Assembly: GCA_963693005.1 (NCBI GenBank)
Contig: OY843742.1
Span: 1-18,111, forward strand
Origin: Bodonicaedibacter sp963693005
GTDB taxonomy: Bacteria; Pseudomonadota; Alphaproteobacteria; UBA6184
Direction of reading: 5' to 3'
Length of the DNA stretch: 18,111 nucleotides
Position 1 is the first letter of the stretch; each line of letters opens with the position of its first letter. Positions 10,359-18,111 of this stretch are shown here, piece by piece. A program made the position numbers and the translations under genes. The notes under the pieces were generated by a model. The model was given only the letters and a program-made list of their open reading frames with translations, was not told the DNA's origin and did not search any database.

Positions 10359-13300
10359 GCATGACGAAGAGACGAAGAGACGAAGAAGCGTCAACAACAG
10401 CCGCGCACGGTCGGGCTAGACAGCACGCGACATCCGGTCACGGGACAGTGTGACCATGATGTCGTGAGACCGCGCGGCGTCCCACGGCGCAAAGGCGCCG
10501 GGGAAAAACGGGCGGACCGCCTGCAGCCCGCCAATGACGCATGACGAAGAGAGACGAAGAAGCGTCAACCACAGCCGCGCACGGTCGGGCTAGACAGCAC
10601 GCGACATCCGGTCACGGGACAGTGTGACCATGATGTCGTGAGACCGCGCGGCGTCCCACGGCGCAAAGGCGTCGGGGAAAAACGGGCGGACCCTGCAGCC
10701 CGCCAATGACGCATGACGAAGAGACGAAGAGACGAAGAAGCGTCAACAACAGCCGCGCACGGTCGGGCTAGACAGCACGCGACATCCGGTCACGGGACAG
10801 TGTGACCATGATGTCGTGAGACCGCGCGGCGTCCCACGGCGGCAAAGGCGTCGGGGAAAAACGGGCGGACCCTGCAGCCCGCCAATGACGCATGACGAAG
10901 AGACGAAAAGACGAAGAAGCGTCAACAACAGCCGCGCACGGTCGGGCTTGACAGCACGCGACATCCGGTCACGGGACAGTGTGAGCATGATGTCGTGAGA
11001 CCGCGCGGCGTCCCACGGCGGCAAAGGCGTCGGGGAAAAACGGGCGGACCCTGCAGCCCGCCAATGACGCATGACGAAGAGACGAAGAGACGAAGAAGCG
11101 TCAACAACAGCCGCGCACGGTCGGGCTAGACAGCACGCGACATCCGGTCACGGGACAGTGTGACCATGATGTCGTGAGACCGCGCGGCGTCCCACGGCGG
11201 CAAAGGCGTCGGGGAAAAACGGGCGGACCCTGCAGCCCGCCAATGACGCATGACGAAGAGACGAAGAGACGAAGAAGCGTCAACAACAGCCGCGCACGGT
11301 CGGGCTTGACAGCACGCGACATCCGGTCACGGGACAGTGTGACCACGATGTCGTGAGACCGCGCGGCGTCCCACGGCGGCAAAGGCGTCGGGGAAAAACG
11401 GGCGGACCCTGCAGCCCGCCAATGACGCATGACGAAGAGACGAAGAGACGAAGAAGCGTCAACAACAGCCGCGCACGGTCGGGCTAGACAGCACGCGACA
11501 TCCGGTCACGGGACAGTGTGACCACGATGTCGTGAGACCGCGCGGCGTCCCACGGCGGCAAAGGCGCCGGGGAAAAACGGGCGGACCCTGCAGCCCGCCA
11601 ATGACGCATGACGAAGAGACGAAGAGACGAAGAAGCGTCAACAACAGCCGCGCACGGTCGGGCTAGACAGCACGCGACATCCGGTCACGGGACAGTGTGA
11701 CCATGATGTCGTGAGACCGCGCGGCGTCCCACGGCGCAAAGGCGCCGGGGAAAAACGGGCGGACCGCCTGCAGCCCGCCAATGACGCATGACGAAGAGAG
11801 ACGAAGAAGCGTCAACCACAGCCGCGCACGGTCGGGCTAGACAGCACGCGACATCCGGTCACGGGACAGTGTGACCACGATGTCGTGAGACCGCGCGGCG
11901 TCCCACGGCACAAAGGCGTCGGGGAAAAACGGGCGGACCCTGCAGCCCGCCAATGACGCATGACGAAGAGACGAAAAGACGAAGAAGCGTCAACAACAGC
12001 CGCGCACGGTCGGGCTAGACAGCACGCGACATCCGGTCACGGGACAGTGTGACCATGATGTCGTGAGACCGCGCGGCGTCCCACGGCGCAAAGGCGTCGG
12101 GGAAAAACGGGCGGACCCTGCAGCCCGCCAATGACGCATGACGAAGAGACGAAGAGACGAAGAAGCGTCAACAACAGCCGCGCACGGTCGGGCTAGACAG
12201 CACGCGACATCCGGTTACGGGACAGTGTGACCATGATGTCGTGAGACCGCGCGGCGTCCCACGGCGGCAAAGGCGTCGGGGAAAAACGGGCGGACCCTGA
12301 AGCCCGCCAATGACGCATGACGAAGAGACGAAAAGACGAAGAAGCGTCAACAACAGCCGCGCACGGTCGGGCTTGACAGCACGCGACATCCGGTCACGGG
12401 ACAGTGTGAGCATGATGTCGTGAGACCGCGCGGCGTCCCACGGCGGCAAAGGCGTCGGGGAAAAACGGGCGGACCCTGCAGCCCGCCAATGACGCATGAC
12501 GAAGAGACGAAGAGACGAAGAAGCGTCAACAACAGCCGCGCACGGTCGGGCTAGACAGCACGCGACATCCGGTCACGGGACAGTGTGACCATGATGTCGT
12601 GAGACCGCGCGGCGTCCCACGGCGGCAAAGGCGTCGGGGAAAAACGGGCGGACCCTGCAGCCCGCCAATGACGCATGACGAAGAGACGAAAAGACGAAGA
12701 AGCGTCAACAACAGCCGCGCACGGTCGGGCTTGACAGCACGCGACATCCGGTCACGGGACAGTGTGACCACGATGTCGTGAGACCGCGCGGCGTCCCACG
12801 GCGGCAAAGGCGTCGGGGAAAAACGGGCGGACCCTGCAGCCCGCCAATGACGCATGACGAAGAGACGAAAAGACGAAGAAGCGTCAACAACAGCCGCGCA
12901 CGGTCGGGCTTGACAGCACGCGACATCCGGTCACGGGACAGTGTGACCACGATGTCGTGAGACCGCGCGGCGTCCCACGGCGGCAAAGGCGTCGGGGAAA
13001 AACGGGCGGACCCTGCAGCCCGCCAATGACGCATGACGAAGAGACGAAGAGACGAAGAAGCGTCAACAACAGCCGCGCACGGTCGGGCTAGACAGCACGC
13101 GACATCCGGTCACGGGACAGTGTGACCATGATGTCGTGAGACCGCGCGGCGTCCCACGGCGGCAAAGGCGTCGGGGAAAAACGGGCGGACCCTGCAGCCC
13201 GCCAATGACGCATGACGAAGAGACGAAAAGACGAAGAAGCGTCAACAACAGCCGCGCACGGTCGGGCTTGACAGCACGCGACATCCGGTCACGGGACAGT

Positions 13301-13388
13301 GTGAGCATGATGTCGTGAGACCGCGCGGCGTCCCACGGCGGCAAAGGCGTCGGGGAAAAACGGGCGGACCCTGCAGCCCGCCAATGAC
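10359..13388. repeat. Satellite A zone with scattered 352-bp (180+172) dimers between 179-mers
   Basis: The pair of a 180-bp monomer (GGCGCAAAGGCGCC and CCGCCTGCAG) followed by a 172-bp monomer occurs at 10359-10710 and 11606-11957, and again in the next domain. The 172-bp monomer has lost six bases from the GACGAAGA microrepeat (leaving GACGAAGAGAGACGAAG) and carries CAACCACAGCC. Between the pairs are 179-bp monomers, including some with GTGAGCATG (10890, 12315 and 13210). The monomer at 12136 ends in CCCTGAAGCCC, the only place I saw where the CTGCAG site is lost. Confidence 0.78.
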
Positions 13389-14804
13389 GCATGACGAAGA
13401 GACGAAGAGACGAAGAAGCGTCAACAACAGCCGCGCACGGTCGGGCTAGACAGCACGCGACATCCGGTCACGGGACAGTGTGACCATGATGTCGTGAGAC
13501 CGCGCGGCGTCCCACGGCGCAAAGGCGCCGGGGAAAAACGGGCGGACCGCCTGCAGCCCGCCAATGACGCATGACGAAGAGAGACGAAGAAGCGGCAACC
13601 ACAGCCGCGCACGGTCGGGCTAGACAGCACGCGACATCCGGTCACGGGACAGTGTGACCACGATGTCGTGAGACCGCGCGGCGTCCCACGGCACAAAGGC
13701 GTCGGGGAAAAACGGGCGGACCCTGCAGCCCGCCAATGACGCATGACGAAGAGACGAAAAGACGAAGAAGCGTCAACAACAGCCGCGCACGGTCGGGCTA
13801 GACAGCACGCGACATCCGGTCACGGGACAGTGTGACCATGATGTCGTGAGACCGCGCGGCGTCCCACGGCGCAAAGGCGTCGGGGAAAAACGGGCGGACC
13901 CTGCAGCCCGCCAATGACGCATGACGAAGAGACGAAGAGACGAAGAAGCGTCAACAACAGCCGCGCACGGTCGGGCTAGACAGCACGCGACATCCGGTCA
14001 CGGGACAGTGTGACCATGATGTCGTGAGACCGCGCGGCGTCCCACGGCGCAAAGGCATCGGGGAAAAACGGGCGGACCCTGCAGCCCGCCAATGACGCAT
14101 GACGAAGAGACGAAGAGACGAAGAAGCGTCAACAACAGCCGCGCACGGTCGGGCTAGACAGCACGCGACATCCGGTCACGGGACAGTGTGACCATGATGT
14201 CGTGAGACCGCGCGGCGTCCCACGGCGCAAAGGCGCCGGGGAAAAACGGGCGGACCGCCTGCAGCCCGCCAATGACGCATGACGAAGAGAGACGAAGAAG
14301 CGGCAACCACAGCCGCGCACGGTCGGGCTAGACAGCACGCGACATCCGGTCACGGGACAGTGTGACCACGATGTCGTGAGACCGCGCGGCGTCCCACGGC
14401 ACAAAGGCGTCGGGGAAAAACGGGCGGACCCTGCAGCCCGCCAATGACGCATGACGAAGAGACGAAAAGACGAAGAAGCGTCAACAACAGCCGCGCACGG
14501 TCGGGCTAGACAGCACGCGACATCCGGTCACGGGACAGTGTGACCATGATGTCGTGAGACCGCGCGGCGTCCCACGGCGCAAAGGCGTCGGGGAAAAACG
14601 GGCGGACCCTGCAGCCCGCCAATGACGCATGACGAAGAGACGAAGAGACGAAGAAGCGTCAACAACAGCCGCGCACGGTCGGGCTAGACAGCACGCGACA
14701 TCCGGTCACGGGACAGTGTGACCATGATGTCGTGAGACCGCGCGGCGTCCCACGGCGCAAAGGCATCGGGGAAAAACGGGCGGACCCTGCAGCCCGCCAA
14801 TGAC
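13389..14804. repeat. Higher-order domain: two copies of a 708-bp tetramer
   Basis: Two adjacent blocks (13389-14096 and 14097-14804) have the same monomer lengths in the same order: 180, 172, 178 and 178. They share rare markers: GAAGCGGCAACCACAGCC in the second monomer, GGCACAAAGGCGTCGG at the end of that monomer, and GGCATCGGGG at the end of the fourth. No other monomers in the array have GCGGCAACC or GGCATCGG. By eye the two copies show no difference, so this is probably the youngest duplication in family A. Confidence 0.87.
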
Positions 14805-14969
14805 GCATGACGAAGAGACGAAGAGACGAAGAAGCGTCAACAACAGCCGCGCACGGTCGGGCTAGACAGCACGCGACATCCGGTCACGGGACAGTGTGAC
14901 CATGATGTCGTGAGACCGCGCGGCGTCCCACGGCACAAAGGCGTCGGGGGAAAACGGGCGGACCCTGCA

Positions 14970-14972
14970 GCT
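14970..14972. other. Junction of satellite A and satellite B
   Basis: The last A monomer (start 14805) runs through GACCCTGCAGC to 14971, and the next base begins the B sequence TGAGTATCGGG. An intact A monomer would continue CCCGCC, and an intact B copy would have G before TGAG, so there is no overlap between the two families. The break sits one base after a CTGCAG. The final A monomer also has a private change (CGGGGGAAAACGGG for CGGGGAAAAACGGG). A true junction or an assembly or cloning join are both possible. Confidence 0.85.
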
Positions 14973-17118
14973 GAGTATCGGGTCAAATAGAAACAACGCA
15001 GTGAAACGGCAAGGGAGAGAATACAGAGCGCATCGAGTGAGTATCGGGTCAAATAGAAACAACGCAGTGAAACGGTAAGGGAGAGAATACAGAGCGCATC
15101 GAGTGAGTATCGGGTCAAATAGAAACAACGCAGTGAAACGGTAAGGGAGAGAATACAGAGCGCATCGAGTGAGTATCGGGTCAAATAGAAACAACGCAGT
15201 GAAACGGTAAGGGAGAGAATACAGAGCGCATCGAGTGAGTATCGGGTCAAATAGAAACAACGCAGTGAAACGGCAAGGGAGAGAATACAGAGCGCATCGA
15301 GTGAGTATCGGGTCAAATAGAAACAACGCAGTGAAACGGTAAGGGAGAGAATACAGAGCGCATCGAGTGAGTATCGGGTCAAATAGAAACAACGCAGTGA
15401 AACGGTAAGGGAGAGAATACAGAGCGCATCGAGTGAGTATCGGGTCAAATAGAAACAACGCAGTGAAACGGTAAGGGAGAGAATACAGAGCGCATCGAGT
15501 GAGTATCGGGTCAAATAGAAACAACGCAGTGAAACGGTAAGGGAGAGAATACAGAGCGCATCGAGTGAGTATCGGGTCAAATAGAAACAACGCAGTGAAA
15601 CGGTAAGGGAGAGAATACAGAGCGCATCGAGTGAGTATCGGGTCAAATAGAAACAACGCAGTGAAACGGTAAGGGAGAGAATACAGAGCGCATCGAGTGA
15701 GTATCGGGTCAAATAGAAACAACGCAGTGAAACGGTAAGGGAGAGAATACAGAGCGCATCGAGTGAGTATCGGGTCAAATAGAAACAACGCAGTGAAACG
15801 GTAAGGGAGAGAATACAGAGCGCATCGAGTGAGTATCGGGTCAAATAGAAACAACGCAGTGAAACGGTAAGGGAGAGAATACAGAGCGCATCGAGTGAGT
15901 ATCGGGTCAAATAGAAACAACGCAGTGAAACGGCAAGGGAGAGAATACAGAGAGCATCGAGTGAGTATCGGGTCAAATAGAAACAACGCAGTGAAACGGT
16001 AAGGGAGAGAATACAGAGCGCATCGAGTGAGTATCGGGTCAAATAGAAACAACGCAGTGAAACGGTAAGGGAGAGAATACAGAGCGCATCGAGTGAGTAT
16101 CGGGTCAAATAGAAACAACGCAGTGAAACGGTAAGGGAGAGAATACAGAGCGCATCGAGTGAGTATCGGGTCAAATAGAAACAACGCAGTGAAACGGTAA
16201 GGGAGAGAAAACAGAGCGCATCGAGTGAGTATCGGGTCAAATAGAAACAACGCAGTGAAACGGTAACGGAGAGAATACAGAGCGCATCGAGTGAGTATCG
16301 GGTCAAATAGAAACAACGCAGTGAAACGGTAAGGGAGAGAATACAGAGAGTATCGAGTGAGTATCGGGTCAAATAGAAACAACGCAGTGAAACGGCAAGG
16401 GAGAGAATACAGAGAGCATCGAGTGAGTATCGGGTCAAATAGAAACAACGCAGTGAAACGGTAAGGGAGAGAATACAGAGCGCATCGAGTGAGTATCGGG
16501 TCAAGTAGAAACAACGCAGTGAAACGGTAAGGGAGAGAATACAGAGCGCATCGAGTGAGTATCGGGTCAAATAGAAACAACGCAGTGAAACGGTAAGGGA
16601 GAGAATACAGAGCGCATCGAGTGAGTATCGGGTCAAATAGAAACAACGCAGTGAAACGGTAAGGGAGAGAATACAGAGCGCATCGAGTGAGTATCGGGTC
16701 AAATAGAAACAACGCAGTGAAACGGTAAGGGAGAGAATACAGAGCGCATCGAGTGAGTATCGGGTCAAATAGAAACAACGCAGTGAAACGGTAAGGGAGA
16801 GAATACAGAGCGCATCGAGTGAGTATCGGGTCAAATAGAAACAACGCAGTGAAACGGTAAGGGAGAGAATACAGAGCGCATCGAGTGAGTATCGGGTCAA
16901 ATAGAAACAACGCAGTGAAACGGTAAGGGAGAGAAAACAGAGCGCATCGAGTGAGTATCGGGTCAAATAGAAACAACGCAGTGAAACGGTAAGGGAGAGA
17001 ATACAGAGCGCATCGAGTGAGTATCGGGTCAAATAGAAACAACGCAGTGAAACGGTAAGGGAGAGAATACAGAGCGCATCGAGTGAGTATCGGGTCAAAT
17101 AGAAACAACGCAGTGAAA
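14972..17118. repeat. Satellite B: 66-bp tandem repeat, 32 full copies plus a partial copy
   Basis: Each unit begins GTGAGTATCGGGTCAAATAG, continues through AACAACGCAGTGAAACGG and TAAGGGAGAGAATACAGAG, and ends CGCATCGA. Starts fall every 66 bp from 14971 to 17083 with no indel. The first base of the first unit is replaced by the A/B junction. The last copy stops after 36 bp, at GCAGTGAAA. Substitutions are few: CGGCAAG for CGGTAAG in units 1, 5, 15 and 22; AGAGAGCATC in units 15 and 22; AGAGAGTATC in unit 21; GAAAACAG in units 19 and 30; TAACGGAG in unit 20; and TCAAGTAG in unit 24. It shares no clear sequence with family A and is less GC-rich. I do not recognise the family. Confidence 0.97.
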
Positions 17119-17434
17119 AGGGTAGAGGTGGCGATTGGGCCGACAACAACCAAAACTGAAGAGCCTAAAAAAGTTATAGTTTCGGACAAAAAAAAAAAAA
17201 GAAAAAAAAAAGGGAACAGGCTCCTCTACCAGGTGGATCGAGGAGGTGCAGGGGCTGGACAGCGGGAGGACAGAAGACGGACGAAGCGCGGTTCTTGCTC
17301 CGTGGCTTTCCTATTTCCTTTGAGGCAAGCTTGGCACAGCGAACAGTACAGGGACATGCAATGGCTCATAGGAGTTTCCTTTTTTCCGTAGGGTGCCAGG
17401 CCTTCCCGCCGATAAATCGGCACGAAAAAGCGGA
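17119..17434. other. Right flank, unique-looking DNA next to satellite B
   Basis: This is non-repetitive sequence of mixed composition that follows the truncated last B copy. It contains the A-rich tract near 17188-17211. Short overlapping open frames occur on both strands (for instance plus 17083-17391, which starts inside satellite B), but no domain or motif supports any of them. No RNA gene was recognised. Confidence 0.5.
17188..17211. repeat. A-rich homopolymer tract (A13-G-A10)
   Basis: Thirteen A, one G and ten A lie about 70 bp beyond the end of satellite B. It could be a simple low-complexity tract or the remains of a poly(A) tail from a retroposed sequence. The sequence just upstream (17119-17187) resembles no element I know, and no target-site duplication is evident, so a low-complexity tract is the safer reading. 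Confidence 0.75.
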
Positions 17435-17481
17435 GAAAGGTCAAGGGAGTGTGCCTTTCCCGAGTAGGGGAACTTCAAGGG
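17435..17481. repeat. Diverged dispersed repeat, copy 1
   Basis: This copy opens GAAAGGTCAAGGGAGTGT, which is shared exactly with the copy at 17904, and closes with ACTTCAAGGG, also shared. In between, GCCTTTCCCGAGTAGGGGA here corresponds to a shorter stretch, CTTTCGGAGGATAGGG, there. The two copies are direct repeats about 470 bp apart. I do not recognise the element. Confidence 0.65.
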
Positions 17482-17519
17482 GCAAGCGCAGCAATTTTGG
17501 ACCTTCCCGTGTCGTATGA

Positions 17520-17559
17520 GCTTGAGAGTTTGGCCCCCTCACGGGCCAAACTCTCAAGC
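17520..17559. repeat. Perfect inverted repeat, 17-bp arms and 6-base loop
   Basis: The left arm GCTTGAGAGTTTGGCCC (17520-17536) is the exact reverse complement of the right arm (17543-17559), with the loop CCTCAC between them. It is not part of either satellite and I saw no other copy in the window. No T-run follows it, so a bacterial-type terminator is not indicated. It might be a stem-loop in a transcript, a small-RNA precursor (though short for one), a tiny palindromic element, or a palindrome made by template switching. The arms carry no mismatch, which points to either recent origin or constraint. Confidence 0.88.
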
Positions 17560-17629
17560 AAGACAGTGGGAAAGGCCGGGTCGCGCAGCAATTGAAAACG
17601 AAAGGGATTCATCAATTCACTTAGCGCAT

Positions 17630-17654
17630 GGGGGGGGGGGGGGGGGGGGGGGGG
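17630..17654. repeat. Poly-G tract of 25 bases
   Basis: Twenty-five consecutive G residues on the plus strand follow CGCAT. Such tracts can form G-quadruplexes and are length-unstable in replication and sequencing, so the true length is uncertain. Reading frames that begin at the ATG overlapping its left edge (17628) translate it as polyglycine, and this should not be taken as protein evidence. Confidence 0.9.
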
Positions 17655-18111
17655 CAGCGACGAGGAGGAGGAAAACACGCGTGGCGGTGCGAAACTTGTT
17701 GTTTCAGCAGCATCAACACACAGCGAGGAAGTGGGGAGACATCGGAAAACAAAAAAAAAGGCAGCATAAAAAGAAAAACGCGGAGAGAGGCTGGTTGTGA
17801 CGAAAAGGAGCCCGGAAAGCCGCGACGGAGGGTGGAGGCCCTCATTTCTGATAGAATCTCGCCGATGAACCTTGGTGTCGGAAAGAAGAGAAGAAAGAAG
17901 ATGGAAAGGTCAAGGGAGTGTCTTTCGGAGGATAGGGACTTCAAGGGAAAGAGGAGAAATGCGACGAGTTTTTTTTTCCTTCCCTGTGGCTTCGGAATCA
18001 GAAACTGCGAAAACCAACCTGGGTCGTTTACAGTGATGGGCCGGAAGCGAGTCCCGGTGGTGCAGCTCGAGAAGATAATTCAAGTGCTAAGAGTTCTGTA
18101 GTGGTGGAGCA
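17655..18111. other. Right end, purine-rich DNA without a recognised gene
   Basis: The plus strand is rich in A and G, with A9 near 17750, a 22-base purine-only stretch at 17880-17901 and T9 near 17970. A plus-strand frame stays open from the G tract to 18101 (157 codons), but its start lies on the homopolymer and the product is a low-complexity basic peptide. Its last part, MGRKRVPVVQLEKIIQVLRV from 18036, looks the least biased. It could be chance or a bit of an exon, and I cannot decide from the sequence. No splice signals, tRNA or other RNA genes were recognised. Confidence 0.4.
17904..17947. repeat. Diverged dispersed repeat, copy 2
   Basis: This is the partner of the copy at 17435: an identical 18-base start and an identical ACTTCAAGGG end, with substitutions and small indels in the middle. 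It sits directly after a purine-only tract (17880-17901). Confidence 0.65.

Larger units (their letters stand above)
433..14971. repeat. Satellite A: 82 tandem monomers of about 179 bp
   Basis: With the monomer start set at GCATGACG, I located 82 consecutive starts: 81 complete monomers and a last one cut off after 167 bp. Lengths are 179 bp (41 monomers), 178 (13), 170 (7), 180 (7), 181 (5), 169 (4) and 172 (4). Features in order within a monomer are: a purine-rich microrepeat of three GACGAAGA units; a 6-bp dyad TGACGC/GCGTCA around it; CAACAACAGCCGCGCACGG; a nested dyad at about positions 70-106; a GC-rich stretch with GGGGAAAAACGGGCGG; one CTGCAG site; and CGCCAATGAC. All monomers face the same way. 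Short open frames occur on both strands, but they recur with the period and are stopped by small indels, so coding is very unlikely. The size is near a nucleosome repeat, as in many centromeric or heterochromatic satellites, but that role is inference. I do not recognise the family. Confidence 0.97.
14862..17189 (-). other. Long repetitive open frames across satellite B, probably not genes
   Basis: Two overlapping minus-strand frames stay open across the whole B array: 14862-17189 (775 codons) and 14837-17149 (770 codons). Because 66 is a multiple of three, each is one 22-residue peptide repeated, for example RFTALFLFDPILTRCALYSL plus PY in the first and SLRCFYLTRYSLDALCILSL plus TV in the second. 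Both run on into satellite A at their C-termini, which argues against a designed protein. The third minus frame and all plus frames have a stop in every unit. A 22-codon frame lacks stops by chance about a third of the time, so two open frames of six is what chance predicts. I see no promoter or domain. A repeat-encoded hydrophobic protein cannot be fully excluded. Confidence 0.15.

Noticed and set aside
433..14971. Many short open frames on both strands that recur every 179 bp or at multiples of it
   Set aside because: They are copies of the same repeat read in different frames, broken by 1-, 2-, 6- and 10-bp indels that no selection for coding would tolerate. No domain or start context supports them.
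433..14971. A CENP-B box in satellite A (GTCGGGGAAAAACGGG resembles part of it)
   Set aside because: The spacing is off by one and the required TTCG is GTCG in most monomers. The reverse strand also fails at the central T and the CGAA spacing. The likeness is partial and probably chance.
14972..17118. A CRISPR array or other repeat-spacer system
   Set aside because: The units are contiguous with no variable spacers, and the 66-bp and 179-bp sequences are repeated in full. No cas-like gene is present.
17083..17391. A plus-strand frame starting in the last B copy and crossing the A-rich tract
   Set aside because: The lysine-rich centre is just the A13-G-A10 tract translated, and the start lies in satellite DNA. 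Nothing supports coding.
17520..17559. A rho-independent terminator
   Set aside because: No T tract follows either arm on either strand and no gene precedes it.
17628..18101. A 157-codon plus-strand gene beginning with polyglycine
   Set aside because: The start codon overlaps the unstable G25 tract, so the frame depends on an uncertain homopolymer length. The product is low-complexity and no family was recognised.
1..18111. Telomeric repeats
   Set aside because: No run of TTAGGG-, TTTAGGG- or TTGGGG-type units was seen on either strand.

Overview
This window is almost entirely tandem-repeat DNA, and I find no protein-coding or RNA gene that I can support. Two satellite families lie head to tail. 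Family A is GC-rich, with a monomer near 179 bp and 82 monomers from 433 to 14971. Family B has a 66-bp monomer, with 32 complete copies plus a partial one from 14972 to 17118. Short stretches of apparently unique sequence flank them at 1-432 and 17119-18111. The absence of genes, the satellite organisation with higher-order repeats, and the long homopolymers (G25, A13) indicate nuclear DNA of a eukaryote, probably in heterochromatin-like (pericentromeric, subtelomeric or knob-like) surroundings. The purine-rich, fairly GC-rich flanks would suit a protist or microalga (for example a coccidian or a stramenopile), but nothing here identifies the species.

Layout. Positions 1-201 show no recognisable feature. 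Three copies of a 40-bp tandem repeat occupy 202-320. Positions 321-432 are unique-looking. Family A then starts with its most diverged monomers at the left edge. Measured from the motif GCATGACG, the monomers fall into seven length classes (169, 170, 172, 178, 179, 180 and 181 bp). Almost all of this variation is explained by four recurrent small indels. Combinations of these indels and linked SNPs form successive higher-order domains: a 350/351-bp dimer zone (961-3060), a 537-bp trimer zone (3589-5735), a duplicated four-monomer block at an offset of 1062 bp (5558-7325), a long run of uniform 179-mers with shuffled markers (7675-10180), and a 708-bp tetramer in two copies (13389-14804). Each monomer carries a nested dyad of about 37 bp that could form an imperfect hairpin or bind a dimeric protein.

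Family A stops abruptly within a monomer, just past a CTGCAG, and family B begins at the next base. The B period is a multiple of three and two minus-strand frames happen to lack stops, so very long apparent reading frames run across it. I judge these to be artefacts of periodicity. The right flank holds A-rich and G25 homopolymers, a perfect 17-bp-arm inverted repeat (17520-17559), a diverged pair of repeats of about 45 bp, and purine-rich DNA. No gene is recognisable there.

There is no operon or pathway to describe. The biological interest lies in how the satellite evolves (unequal exchange, gene conversion, edge divergence), in the conserved dyad, and in the two palindromic or junction features at the right.
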